Of a DNA stretch of 64,000 nt, positions 49,952 to 58,880 are shown piece after piece (positions within the stretch are counted from its first letter, which is position 1; the number at the start of each line of letters is the position of its first letter). Source of the stretch: Nocardia sp. NBC_00416. GTDB lineage: Bacteria; Actinomycetota; Actinomycetes; Mycobacteriales; Mycobacteriaceae. The DNA lies in NCBI RefSeq assembly GCF_036032445.1, contig NZ_CP107932.1, positions 5,520,501-5,584,500 on the forward strand, written 5' to 3'. The notes beneath the pieces were generated by a model. That model was not told the origin of the DNA, did not search any database, and was given only the letters and a program-made list of their open reading frames with translations. A program made the position numbers and the translations under genes.

Positions 49952-50652
49952 GCGAGGAACAGGTGCCGTCGTGGTTGAGCGGGGCGGCTGGTCCCGGGCA
50001 ACCCGATTTCTCCGACTCGCTGGGCCGGACGCGCGCGCTGCGCCGGACGATGGCGGGCCGGGTACGGGAGGCCGCGGTGCTGGTGCTGTTCGGAGGCGAT
50101 CCCACGGGCGACCCGAACGCGCCCGGCGGCCTGCCCGCCGACGCGGAGGTCCTGTTGACCCAGCGGGCATCCACTATGCGGCAGCATCGCGGACAGGTGG
50201 CGTTCCCCGGCGGTGCCGTGGACCCCGGCGACGAGGGACCGGTCGACACAGCTCTGCGGGAGGCGCGTGAGGAGACCGGCCTGGACCGGACCGGGGTGCA
50301 GCCGATCGCGACCCTGCCGAAACTGTTCGTGCCGCCCTCCCGCTTCGATGTGACACCGGTGATCGCCTACTGGCGGACGCCCAGCGCCGTGCGGGTGGTG
50401 GACCGCGCCGAGACCGATCGAGTGGTGCGGGTGCCGATGGCCGAACTACTCGATCCGGCCAATCGTTTCCTGGTGCGCAGCGCGCTCGGCTACCGGAGTC
50501 CGGCGTTCCAGGTGGACGGAATGTTGGTCTGGGGGCTGACCGGCGGCATACTGGCCGAACTCGTGACTTCACTGGGCTGGGAAGCGGAATGGGACCGAAC
50601 CGACGTGCGTGATCTGGAACAGGCGTTGGCCGCGGTGGGGATGGTGTGGTGA
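49948..50652 (+). CDS. Nudix hydrolase, CoA pyrophosphatase type
   Basis: A 234-residue Nudix enzyme with the box GAVDPGDEGPVDTALREAREETGLD (about 90-114) and, just upstream, VLLTQRASTMRQHRGQVAFPGG, the extra motif of the CoA-pyrophosphatase (NudL) subgroup. It would split CoA or acyl-CoA derivatives to phosphopantetheine and 3',5'-ADP. Position equals Rv3672c. GTG at 49948 lies only four bases after GGAGG, and its start overlaps micro-ORF 3, so translation may depend on coupling. Its stop overlaps the marP start. Confidence 0.93.
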   Translation: MSEEQVPSWLSGAAGPGQPDFSDSLGRTRALRRTMAGRVREAAVLVLFGGDPTGDPNAPGGLPADAEVLLTQRASTMRQHRGQVAFPGGAVDPGDEGPVDTALREAREETGLDRTGVQPIATLPKLFVPPSRFDVTPVIAYWRTPSAVRVVDRAETDRVVRVPMAELLDPANRFLVRSALGYRSPAFQVDGMLVWGLTGGILAELVTSLGWEAEWDRTDVRDLEQALAAVGMVW

Positions 50653-51842
50653 GTTCCTCGGCGTGGCTCGATATCGCGGTTGTCATCTTGGCGCTTCTGG
50701 CCGCCTCCTCCGGGTGGCGGCAGGGCGCGGTGGCCTCCGCCCTGGCTTTTCTCGGGGTGGTGCTCGGCGCTGTCGCCGGAATCCTGATCGCCCCGCACAT
50801 CCTTGTGCACATCGACGAGGGCCGCAGCCGGGTTCTGGCCGGTGTGCTGCTCATCGTGGCGCTGGTGATCGTCGGCGAGGTCGCCGGGATGGTCCTGGGC
50901 CGGGCGGCGCGCAGCGGGATGACCCATCCGTTCGCTCGTGGCGCGGACAGCGCGGTCGGTGCGGTGCTGCAGACCGGGGCCGTTATGGTGACGGCGTGGC
51001 TGCTGGCGCTGCCGCTCGCGACGTCCTCGCAGCCGGCGATCGCGTCGGCCATCAACAGCTCCCGGGTGCTCGCCGATGTCAACCGGGTCGCGCCGGACTG
51101 GTTGCGCCAACTGCCGAACGAGTTCTCCAAACTGCTCAACACCTCGGGCCTGCCGGACGTTATCGGCCCGTTCGGGCGTGCGCCCATCGCCGCGGTGGAA
51201 CCTCCGGACCCCAGTGTGCTGGCCAGCCCGGTCGCCGGTTCGCTACAGCAGAGCGTGCTGCGTATCCGGGGCGTCGCGCCGAGTTGCCAGCGCGCCCTGG
51301 AGGGATCCGGTTTCGTGATCGCGCCGGAGCGGGTCATGACGAACGCGCACGTGGTGGCCGGAACCACCAGTCTGACGGTGGATTCGGCGGCCGGGCCGCT
51401 GGACGCTTCGGTCGTCGAGTTCGATCCGTCGATGGATATCGCGGTGTTGTCGGTGCCCGGTCTGGTCGCCCCGGTGATCCCGCAGGCGCCGGAGCCGGCC
51501 GATTCGGGTGAGAGCGCGATCGTGCTCGGGTATCCCGGCGGCGGCCGGTACACGGCGAGCGCGGCCCGGGTGCGCGAGACGCTGGACCTGACCGGCCCCA
51601 CCATCTATCGGGACGGAACGGTCGAGCGCGAGGTGTACACGGTGCGCGGTTCGGTGCGGGCCGGTAATTCGGGTGGACCGCTGGTCGATACCGAGGGCCA
51701 TGTGCTGGGCGTGGTGTTCGGGGCCGCCGTCACCGACGACGACACCGGTTACGTGCTGACCCTGAACGAGGTCCAGGAACGCATCACCATCGCGGAATCG
51801 TCCACAACGCCGGTCGATACCGGCCCGTGCGTACTCAGCTGA
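50649..51842 (+). CDS. marP: Membrane serine protease MarP (acid resistance)
   Basis: A 397-residue protein, as in M. tuberculosis MarP (Rv3671c). Four N-terminal membrane helices (about 5-130, of the CvpA type) are followed by a periplasmic chymotrypsin-like protease. The triad is His234 (TNAHVVAG), Asp263 (SMDIAVL) and Ser341 (AGNSGGP). Two cysteines, in VAPSCQRAL and in the C-terminal GPCVLS, match the disulfide that regulates MarP. MarP keeps cytosolic pH in acid and oxidative stress; in mycobacteria it cleaves the peptidoglycan hydrolase RipA. GTG start overlaps the Nudix stop (GTGA). End of the nth-trx-Nudix-marP operon. Confidence 0.95.
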   Translation: MSSSAWLDIAVVILALLAASSGWRQGAVASALAFLGVVLGAVAGILIAPHILVHIDEGRSRVLAGVLLIVALVIVGEVAGMVLGRAARSGMTHPFARGADSAVGAVLQTGAVMVTAWLLALPLATSSQPAIASAINSSRVLADVNRVAPDWLRQLPNEFSKLLNTSGLPDVIGPFGRAPIAAVEPPDPSVLASPVAGSLQQSVLRIRGVAPSCQRALEGSGFVIAPERVMTNAHVVAGTTSLTVDSAAGPLDASVVEFDPSMDIAVLSVPGLVAPVIPQAPEPADSGESAIVLGYPGGGRYTASAARVRETLDLTGPTIYRDGTVEREVYTVRGSVRAGNSGGPLVDTEGHVLGVVFGAAVTDDDTGYVLTLNEVQERITIAESSTTPVDTGPCVLS

Positions 51843-51890
51843 CGGTCGTGACCGGCCGGGCGACCGGTGGATCGGGTCCGGGCAGCCCGG

Positions 51891-52859
51891 TCAGGCGGGT
51901 CGGTCCGGCCTCGGTCGGCCCGCTCCGCTGAGCAGTTTCGCGATTTCGGCGGTGACGGCGTCCGGGTTCTCCTGATGCGCGAAATGCGCCGCGTCGCGGA
52001 TGGTGACGATCCGCCGGTGCGGAGACAGCTGGGGTCCCCGGTGCACCGTGGCGGGCAGGATGTAGCGGTCGAACTCACCCCGCATGGACACCACCGGTAT
52101 ATCGACGGGTTTGCGCATCACGGCGATGAAGCGGCGGCCGTCCGCGCGCCACTGGCTGCGGAAAGCCCAGCGCTGGTATTCCAGTCCGCAATGGGCGGCC
52201 CCGGGGATCCGGATGGCCGAGCGCATACGATCCGCGCTGTCGGCGAACTCCGCTGTCGCCGACCAGGAATCCGAACTGCGGCCCGCCAGCAGGTCGGCCA
52301 CGCCAGCACCGCTGTCCCGGGTGAGCCGGTGTTCGGGGTACCTGGGAAGCTGCGCGCGCAGGAAATCCGGCAACCAGGCCCGGCGCTGCGCATTGTCCCG
52401 CAGCACCGAACTCTTCAGCGCCGCCGGATGCGGGGAGGACACCACGGCGATCGCCCGCACCAGACGCGGATGCAGGACCGCAGTCGCCCAGCAGACCAGA
52501 CCTCCGTCGGCATGCCCGACCAATGTCGCGCTGGTGTGGCCGAGGGCACGGATCAGCCCGGCGATATCCCCGGCCAGAGTCCAGCCGTCGTAGCCGCGCG
52601 GGGGTTTGTCGCTGTCACCGTAGCCGCGCAGGTCGACCGCGACCGCGTGATAGCCGAGTTCGGCGAGTGCCGTCAGCTGATGGCGCCACGACCACCAGAA
52701 GTCCGCGAACCCGTGCAGGAGCACGACCAGCGGCGCTTCCGCACGGTCGGGTCCGGCGCTCGCCACGTGCAGCCGTATCCCGTTGGCGTGCACATCGCGG
52801 TGCGTCCAGGAACCGGCGAAGCGGACACTGGACGGATCCGGTGGAAAGTTCGACGCCAC
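51891..52859 (-). CDS. ephE: Alpha/beta hydrolase, EphE type
   Basis: A 322-residue alpha/beta hydrolase with the oxyanion HGFADFWWSWRHQL, the DLRGYGDSDKPPRGYDGWTLAGD stretch typical of epoxide hydrolases, and the catalytic His in DAAHFAHQENP. By position it matches Rv3670 (EphE). Oddity: the nucleophile elbow reads LVGHADGG where epoxide hydrolases have GHDWGG. The third position of the G-x-Nu-x-G turn is Ala, with Asp one residue later, so classic epoxide hydrolysis is doubtful unless the elbow is shifted. Convergent with marP. Confidence 0.88.
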   Translation of the reverse strand: MASNFPPDPSSVRFAGSWTHRDVHANGIRLHVASAGPDRAEAPLVVLLHGFADFWWSWRHQLTALAELGYHAVAVDLRGYGDSDKPPRGYDGWTLAGDIAGLIRALGHTSATLVGHADGGLVCWATAVLHPRLVRAIAVVSSPHPAALKSSVLRDNAQRRAWLPDFLRAQLPRYPEHRLTRDSGAGVADLLAGRSSDSWSATAEFADSADRMRSAIRIPGAAHCGLEYQRWAFRSQWRADGRRFIAVMRKPVDIPVVSMRGEFDRYILPATVHRGPQLSPHRRIVTIRDAAHFAHQENPDAVTAEIAKLLSGAGRPRPDRPA

Positions 52860-52907
52860 GGCGTCCGAGCGTAGTGAATGCCGCTGCGCGTCGCGCGGTT
52901 GACCCGC

Positions 52908-53408
52908 TTACCGGGAGACGGTCTTGTCCAGCGCGACCGGCTCGTCGTGGCTGCCGAAGCCGGACGGCAGCACGGTGCGGGTCTGCTTGAGCGAGTCGAT
53001 GGTCTTCTCCGGCGCGCGCAGTTTCTTCACCTTGCGGTACCCGAGGAAGGCCAACAGCGCCGTCACCAGGATCATCAGCGCGAACACGATCCAGAACGCG
53101 GCCCACCGGGTGAGCCAGATGTCCAGGGTTTCGGCGACGGCGAAGAAGAAGAAGAAACTGCTGAACAGCAGCACCGTCAGCGCGCCGATGAAGAAGACGC
53201 TGCCCTGCAGGCCCTTCTTGACCTCACCGGTGACCTCGGCCTTGGCCAGGGCCACCTCGGCGCGCACCAGAGTCGAGACCTGTTCGGAGGCGTCGCGGAC
53301 CAGACTGCCGAAACTGGCCGATGCGTGCGGGTCGATCTCGGACAGCGGAATCGAGGTGACCGCGCCGCCCCGTGCACCGTCTCCGTTACCGCCCTGTGTG
53401 ACACTCAC
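52908..53408 (-). CDS. Phage-holin-superfamily (DUF1469) membrane protein
   Basis: A 166-residue protein of the DUF1469/phage holin superfamily III type, equivalent to Rv3669. The amphipathic N-terminal helix (ASFGSLVRDASEQVSTLVRAEVALAKAEV) is followed by two transmembrane helices (VFFIGALTVLLFSSFFFFFAVAE and WAAFWIVFALMILVTALLAFLGY) and a basic tail. GTG start with GGGAGAGGG upstream. It lies between ephE and nhaA, all leftward. It is probably a structural membrane protein; phage origin is not implied. Confidence 0.87.
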   Translation of the reverse strand: MSVTQGGNGDGARGGAVTSIPLSEIDPHASASFGSLVRDASEQVSTLVRAEVALAKAEVTGEVKKGLQGSVFFIGALTVLLFSSFFFFFAVAETLDIWLTRWAAFWIVFALMILVTALLAFLGYRKVKKLRAPEKTIDSLKQTRTVLPSGFGSHDEPVALDKTVSR

Positions 53409-53445
53409 GTCGTCGACCCTCTCCCTGTCCCGATTCTGGTCGGTC

Positions 53446-54660
53446 CTACTGTTCTGGTTCTAGCGCATCCGCGTCCCGCCGTGCGCGGTGGACACGCCCA
53501 CGCCGCAACAGTAGCGCCGAACCGATCAACGATGCGGCCATGGACGTCACCAGGACCGCGGCCTTGGCGAGTTCGGCGGAATCGGGATAGTTCTCCAGTG
53601 CCAGTTCCGCCACGAGAAGGCTAACGGTGAACCCGATCGCGCCCAGCACCGACAGGGCGAACATATCGCGATAGCCCAGGTGCGCTGGACGTTCGGCGAT
53701 TCCGGTGCGGATGGCTAACCAGCTGATCCCGAAGATGCCGACCGTCTTGCCGATCAGCAGACCGAGGATGATCGCCAGCGACAGACGGTCGGTGAACAGA
53801 TCGCCGAGCACTTCGCTGTTGATCGGAACTCCGGCCGCGAAGAGAGCGAACAACGGTACGCACAGCCCCGCCGAGATGGGTTGGAAACGGTGTTCCCACC
53901 GGGCCGCGGGAGCCTCGTCTTCGCCGTCGTCCGGGCGGACTCTGGTGAGCAGACCGCAGGCCACACCGGCCAGTGTCGGATGTATATGAGCCTCGTGGAG
54001 CGCGTACCAGCACACGAGCGCCAGTGCGATATAGATCAGCGGGGAGGTCCATCGTCTGTGCTGCGCGAACCACCAGCCCGCGCAGCACAGCAGGGCGGCC
54101 GCCAGCCAGATGAAGGCCAGGCCGGTGGTGAACAGCACCGCGATCAGGACGATCGCCATCAGATCGTCGACCACGGCGAGACTGAGCAGGAAGACACGCG
54201 CGCTGGCCGGGATGCGGGAGCCGGTCATCGCCAGTACCGCGAGCGCGAAGGCGATATCGGTGGCGACCGGTATGGCCCAGCCCCGGTCCATGCCCTCGAC
54301 TCCGAAACCGACCGTGTAGGCGATGATCGCCGGTGTCACCACTCCGCCCGCGGCCGCGATGATCGGTAGCGCGGCGCGTTTGGGGTCGGCCAGTTCGCCG
54401 ATCACGAGTTCGCGCTTGAGTTCGAGGCCGGCGACGAAGAAGAAGACCGCGAGCAGTCCGTCCTTCACCCAATCGGCCAGGGTGAGATCCAGGTGTAGCG
54501 GCGGAATGGCCAGATGGGTTTCGGTGAGGGTGAGGTAGCTCTGTCCCCAGGGCGAGTTCACCCACAGCAATGCCGCGGCCGCGGCGATGAGCAGTAGTGC
54601 GCCGCCGACGGTTTCGGTTCGCAGATATCTGGCGAGTTCGGACCGGGGGCTGCTCGACAC
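53446..54660 (-). CDS. nhaA: Na+/H+ antiporter NhaA
   Basis: A 404-residue NhaA antiporter with about 12 helices. Diagnostic residues are the paired aspartates in LAVVDDLMAIVLIAVLF (sodium/proton site), the TDIAFALAVLAM helix and GVPINSEV in the C-terminal half. It exchanges two protons for one sodium or lithium ion. GTG at 54660 has GAAAGG six bases upstream; upstream in-frame codons lie in the 5' UTR. The gene lies between ephE/DUF1469 and acs. Its 5' leader looks structured (separate entry). Confidence 0.94.
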   Translation of the reverse strand: MSSSPRSELARYLRTETVGGALLLIAAAAALLWVNSPWGQSYLTLTETHLAIPPLHLDLTLADWVKDGLLAVFFFVAGLELKRELVIGELADPKRAALPIIAAAGGVVTPAIIAYTVGFGVEGMDRGWAIPVATDIAFALAVLAMTGSRIPASARVFLLSLAVVDDLMAIVLIAVLFTTGLAFIWLAAALLCCAGWWFAQHRRWTSPLIYIALALVCWYALHEAHIHPTLAGVACGLLTRVRPDDGEDEAPAARWEHRFQPISAGLCVPLFALFAAGVPINSEVLGDLFTDRLSLAIILGLLIGKTVGIFGISWLAIRTGIAERPAHLGYRDMFALSVLGAIGFTVSLLVAELALENYPDSAELAKAAVLVTSMAASLIGSALLLRRGRVHRARRDADALEPEQ

Positions 54661-54679
54661 GGGAAACCTTTCGGGCGTA

Positions 54680-54780
54680 CGGACATCTGCCGCGCGCACC
54701 CGTCCGGATTCAGCTCCCGCGGGCACACGACGTTCTCGCCGACCAGACTTCCCGGCACACCGTGGGCAACTTTATCGGCG
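54680..54780 (-). promoter_or_regulatory. Structured nhaA leader, candidate Na+/Li+ (nhaA-I-like) riboswitch
   Basis: Read leftward, the leader contains GTTGCCCACGG and GTGCCGGGAAGTCTGGTCGG, blocks that recall the nhaA-I (Li+/Na+) riboswitch class of nhaA leaders. This is recognition from memory, not a model search. Visible structure: GCCG/CGGC (54756-54753 with 54741-54738) and CGGAC/GTCCG (54706-54702 with 54684-54680), the latter ending eight bases before the ribosome binding site. An alternative pairing, CGGGTGCG with CGCCCG, would compete with it. Confidence 0.4.
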
Positions 54781-54836
54781 CCGCCTCCGGCGGCCCGGAT
54801 CGGGGCCCTCGTGACCCCGGTTCTCCACTCCTTCAC

Positions 54837-54908
54837 CGAGTCGCTGCGCTCTGTCGCCACGGAGTAACTGCGCTCTGTCGCCACCGAGTCGCTGCGCTCT
54901 ATCGCCCC
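54837..54908. repeat. Three 24-bp tandem repeats upstream of nhaA
   Basis: Units CGAGTCGCTGCGCTCTGTCG (first 20 bases), then GGAGTAACTG-starting, then CGAGTCGCTG-starting, each 24 bases with one to four differences. They lie between acs and nhaA in a 335-base region with no gene. A frame read leftward across them gives ATERSDSV repeats but has no credible start or family. Confidence 0.75.
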
Positions 54909-54995
54909 GTCGCTCCAGAACCGGGCCCCGACCATGGAACAGACCGACCGGAAGGACAGAAGGTTCGCGTGGACGGGCGCCCGGATCGCTCTCGG

Positions 54996-56951
54996 TCAGT
55001 CGGAGCGGCCGGCCCGGATGGACTCGAAGACCTGCGGGTCCACCAGGGTCGAGGTATCACCGAGTTCCCGGCCCTCGGCCACATCGCGCAGCAGCCGGCG
55101 CATGATCTTGCCGCTGCGGGTCTTGGGCAGTTCGGGCACCACGTGGATCTCCCGCGGCCGGGCGATCGGACTGATCGCCCGGGCCACCTCGGCCTTCAGC
55201 TCGCCGACCATCGCGGCCCCGGTATCGGTCGCGTCCGCCGACAGGATCACGAAGGCCACGATGCCCTGGCCGGTGGTGTCGTCGCTGGCGCCGACCACCG
55301 CCGCCTCCGCCACCCCCGAATGCCCGACCAGCGCGGATTCCACCTCGGCGGTGGAGATGCGGTGGCCGGACACATTCATGACGTCGTCGACGCGGCCCAG
55401 TACCCAGAGGTCGCCGTTGACGTCGAGCTTCGCCCCGTCACCGGCGAAGTACCAGCCCTGCGCGGCGAATCGATCCCAGTAGGTGGCCCGGTACCGTTCC
55501 ATATCGCCCCAGATGCCCCGCAGCATGGACGGCCACGGCTGGTCCAGCACGAGATAACCGTTCGCTTCGGTCTCGCCGCGGCGCACCGGATTGCCTTCCT
55601 CATCGACGACAGCGGCCGTGACACCCGGTACCGGGGTCATGGCGGCGCCCGGCTTCGTGGCGGTGATCCCGGGCAACGGGGAGATCATGATGGCACCGGC
55701 CTCGGTCTGCCACCAGGTGTCGACGATCGGGGCTGTACCGGAGCCGATCACGTCCCGATACCAACGCCAGGCCTCCGGGTTTATCGGTTCGCCGACCGAC
55801 CCGAGCACCCGGATCGTGGACAGATCGTGCGCGTCGGGAATCTGGCGGCCCCACTTCATGAAGGTGCGAACCAGCGTGGGCGCGGTGTAGTAGATCGTGA
55901 CGCCGTACTTCTCGATGATCTGCCAGTGCCGGTGCTCGTCGGGGAAATTCGGCGTGCCCTCGTACAGCACCTGAGTGGCGCCGTTGGCCAACGGGCCGTA
56001 GACGATATAGCTGTGCCCGGTCACCCAGCCGACGTCGGCGGTGCACCAGTACACATCGGTCTCGGGTTTGTGATCGAAGACCACCCGGTGCGTGTAACTG
56101 GTCTGGGTCAGATAGCCGCCGCTGGTGTGCAGGATGCCCTTCGGCTTACCCGTGGTCCCCGAGGTGTAGAGGATGAACAGGGGATGCTCGGCGTCGAAGG
56201 CCTCGGCTTCGTGCACCGGATCGGCCTGCGCGACCGTTTCGTGCCACCACACATCGCGGCCGTCGGTCCACGCGACCTCGGTTCCGACGCGGCGCACCAC
56301 CAGGACGTGTTCCACGCTGGACGGCACATCGCCCTTCGCCAGCAGCGCCTCGTCCACGGCCTCCTTGAGGGGCGCGGGATTGCCGCGTCGCCACTGGCCG
56401 TCGACGGTGATGACCAGGCGCGCCTCGGCGTCGTCGATCCGCTGCCGCAGCGCGGTCGGCGAGAAACCGGCGAACACGAGCGAATGGGGCAGACCCAGGC
56501 GGGCGCAGGCGAGCATCGCCACGATGGTCTCGGGGATCATCGGCATATAGATCGCGACCCGGTCGCCCGCGGTCAACCCGAGTTCGGTCAGGTAATTCGC
56601 GGCCCGGCTCACCTCGGCGAGCAGTTCGGAATAGGTGATGGACCGGGAATCGCCCGGCTCACCCTCCCAGTGCAACGCGACCTTGTCGCCGCGCCCCTCC
56701 AGGACATGGCGGTCGACGCAGTTGTACGCCACATTGAGCCGGCCGCCGACGAACCATTTCGCCACCGGGGCATCGGTCCAGTCGAGCACCTGGGTCCACC
56801 GCTGATGCCAGTGCAGGCCGTCGGCCTGCTCGGCCCAGAACGCCTCGCGATCCTGCGCCGCGCGCTCGTAGATACCGGCATCGACATTCGCCGCGGCGGC
56901 GAACTCCGCGCTCGGTGGGTAGGCGTCCGGGTGATCGGCGGTTTCGGTCAT
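54996..56951 (-). CDS. acs: Acetyl-CoA synthetase
   Basis: A 651-residue AMP-forming acetyl-CoA synthetase, the same length as M. tuberculosis Acs (Rv3667). The AMP-binding motif is LFILYTSGTTGKPKGILH (about 265), with VDTWWQTEAG, YFAGDGAKLDVNGDLWVLGRVDDVMNVSGHR further on. The C-terminal catalytic Lys, in PKTRSGKIMRRLLRD, is the site of regulatory acetylation. It converts acetate to acetyl-CoA and feeds the glyoxylate route. ATG at 56951 follows AAGGA at a spacing of 11. It is divergent from dppA by 276 bases. Confidence 0.97.
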   Translation of the reverse strand: MTETADHPDAYPPSAEFAAAANVDAGIYERAAQDREAFWAEQADGLHWHQRWTQVLDWTDAPVAKWFVGGRLNVAYNCVDRHVLEGRGDKVALHWEGEPGDSRSITYSELLAEVSRAANYLTELGLTAGDRVAIYMPMIPETIVAMLACARLGLPHSLVFAGFSPTALRQRIDDAEARLVITVDGQWRRGNPAPLKEAVDEALLAKGDVPSSVEHVLVVRRVGTEVAWTDGRDVWWHETVAQADPVHEAEAFDAEHPLFILYTSGTTGKPKGILHTSGGYLTQTSYTHRVVFDHKPETDVYWCTADVGWVTGHSYIVYGPLANGATQVLYEGTPNFPDEHRHWQIIEKYGVTIYYTAPTLVRTFMKWGRQIPDAHDLSTIRVLGSVGEPINPEAWRWYRDVIGSGTAPIVDTWWQTEAGAIMISPLPGITATKPGAAMTPVPGVTAAVVDEEGNPVRRGETEANGYLVLDQPWPSMLRGIWGDMERYRATYWDRFAAQGWYFAGDGAKLDVNGDLWVLGRVDDVMNVSGHRISTAEVESALVGHSGVAEAAVVGASDDTTGQGIVAFVILSADATDTGAAMVGELKAEVARAISPIARPREIHVVPELPKTRSGKIMRRLLRDVAEGRELGDTSTLVDPQVFESIRAGRSD

Positions 56952-57226
56952 CTGAGTCACTTCCTTCGCGTTACCTGCACCATAAAGGGCCACCTGTGAC
57001 CCTAAACTCTCGCTCCGGCCCGTCGCGGTGGTCCCGGGACGAATGGTCGCCGGTACTCGGCGAACGGCAGCTGACGGCGGACGAACGGACGTCACGGCGG
57101 CCCCGCGGGACCGGGCGCCCACCGGGGCGAGAGTTCACGAACCCGGCAGGATCGCGCAATCGGCCTTATATTCTGCAGACAACTCTGCGGGGTGCCGAGC
57201 GGGCGAGTGACGAGCGGGGAGGTTGC

Positions 57227-58840
57227 GTGAGGGGATCGTCGTGGGTGCTGCGGGCCGTCGGGCCGGTGCTGGTCCTGATCGGCGCGACGCTGCTGCCCGC
57301 CTGCACGGTGACACCGGCGCTCGGTGATTCCATCGCGGTCAACGGCTCCGAACCACAGAATCCGCTGGTTCCCTCGAATACCAACGAGAACGGTGGCGGG
57401 CGCGTAGTCGACCGGTTGTTCGCCGGGTTGCGGCGGATCGCGGCGGACGGCAGCTTGCACGACGAGGTGGCCGAGTCCATCGAGACCACCGATCAGCAGT
57501 TCTACCGGATCAGGTTGAAACCCGGCTGGATCTTCAGCGACGGCTCACCGGTCACCGCGCATTCGTTCGTCGACGCGTGGAACTACGGCGCCCTGATCAC
57601 CAACGCGCAGTTGCAGAGCTACACCTACGCGCCGATCGCCGGCTTCGCCGATGTGCAGGCGGATCCGCCTCGCGCGCAGACCATGTCGGGCCTGCGGGTG
57701 ATCGACGACCTCACTTTCACGGTCGCGCTGAAAGAGCCCACGATCGATTTCCGGACCCGGTTGGCCTATGCCCCGTACTATCCGCTGCCCGCGGCGGCGT
57801 ACGACGATATGGAGGAGTTCGGCAGGCACCCGATCGGCAACGGGCCCTACCGGTTCGCCGACGGGGACCCGTGGCAGCACGATGTGAAACTGGATCTGGT
57901 GCCCAACGAAACCTACGAGGGCGGGCGGCCCGCCCGGAACAAGGGCCTGACTTTCGTGTTCTACTCGGATTTCGATGCCGCGTACGCCGATCTGCTGGCC
58001 GGCAACCTCGATGTGCTGGATACGGTTCCCTCCAGCGCGTTGACCGTCGTGGACGCCGATCTGGGCGATCGGTCGGTATCCGCGCCGACCGCGCAGAACC
58101 AGTGGATCGGTACGCAACCGGGCCTCCCGCATTTCAGCGGGCAGGAGGGCCGGTTGCGGCGCACCGCGATCTCGATGGCGATCCAGCGGCAAGCCATCGG
58201 CGACAAGATCTTCCGCGGCACTCGGGTACCGGCCCGGGACTTCACCTCGAGTGTGCTGCCGGGGTACAACGGCGATCTGCCGGGCTCGGAGGTGCTGGAC
58301 TACAACCCCGACGAGGCGCGTCGGATCTGGGCGAAGGCCGACGAGATCTCGTCGTGGAGCGGTCGTTTCGAGATCGCCTACAACGCCGACGGCGACCACC
58401 AGGCGTGGGTGGACGCGGTCGCCAACAGTATCAAGAACACCCTGGGCATCGAGGCCGTCGGCGCCGCATATCCGACCTTCAAGCAGCTGCGGGACCAGAT
58501 CACCGCGCGCACCGTCGGCAAGGCGTTCCGGTCCGGCTGGCAGGGTGACTATCCGACCATGCTCCAGTTCCTGGAGCCGGGTTTCCTGAGCAACTCCGAA
58601 ACCAACGATTTCGACTATCACAGCCCCGAATTCGACGCCCTGCTGGCGGCGGCCGAGGCGGCCCCCACCGAGCCCGAGTCCTGGGCACTAGTAGACCGGG
58701 CACAGACGGTGCTGTTGCGCGATCTGCCGACCATTCCGATCTTCGACTACGTGAATTCGGCCGGTTACTCCGAACGGGTCCGCGGCGTCACCTTCGGCTG
58801 GAACGGCTTGGCGGACTTCGAGAACATCGAGTTGATATGA
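57227..58840 (+). CDS. dppA: Dipeptide ABC transporter, substrate-binding lipoprotein DppA
   Basis: A 537-residue SBP family 5 lipoprotein. The signal ends in lipobox LLPAC (VLVLIGATLLPAC), so Cys is lipidated. The mature protein has PxxxENGGGRVVDRLFAGL, the YAP-YYPLP hinge region and LAGNLDVLDTVPS. The family binds di- or oligopeptides. GTG at 57227 follows GGGGAGG by four bases. It is the first gene of dppABCD, the Rv3666c-Rv3663c equivalent; in M. tuberculosis this transporter also takes up heme through DppA. Peptide binding is the safest call. Confidence 0.92.
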   Translation: MRGSSWVLRAVGPVLVLIGATLLPACTVTPALGDSIAVNGSEPQNPLVPSNTNENGGGRVVDRLFAGLRRIAADGSLHDEVAESIETTDQQFYRIRLKPGWIFSDGSPVTAHSFVDAWNYGALITNAQLQSYTYAPIAGFADVQADPPRAQTMSGLRVIDDLTFTVALKEPTIDFRTRLAYAPYYPLPAAAYDDMEEFGRHPIGNGPYRFADGDPWQHDVKLDLVPNETYEGGRPARNKGLTFVFYSDFDAAYADLLAGNLDVLDTVPSSALTVVDADLGDRSVSAPTAQNQWIGTQPGLPHFSGQEGRLRRTAISMAIQRQAIGDKIFRGTRVPARDFTSSVLPGYNGDLPGSEVLDYNPDEARRIWAKADEISSWSGRFEIAYNADGDHQAWVDAVANSIKNTLGIEAVGAAYPTFKQLRDQITARTVGKAFRSGWQGDYPTMLQFLEPGFLSNSETNDFDYHSPEFDALLAAAEAAPTEPESWALVDRAQTVLLRDLPTIPIFDYVNSAGYSERVRGVTFGWNGLADFENIELI

Positions 58841-58880
58841 CCGCGGTCCGCGAATCCTCGCCCGAACCCGGGAGGCGCCC

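Noticed and set aside
52908..53408. Prophage remnant suggested by the holin-like protein
   Set aside because: DUF1469 proteins are chromosomal membrane proteins conserved at this locus; no other phage gene is near.
54597..56999. An 800-codon open frame on the plus strand opposite acs and the nhaA leader
   Set aside because: Antisense to acetyl-CoA synthetase; composition of a shadow frame, no start signal.
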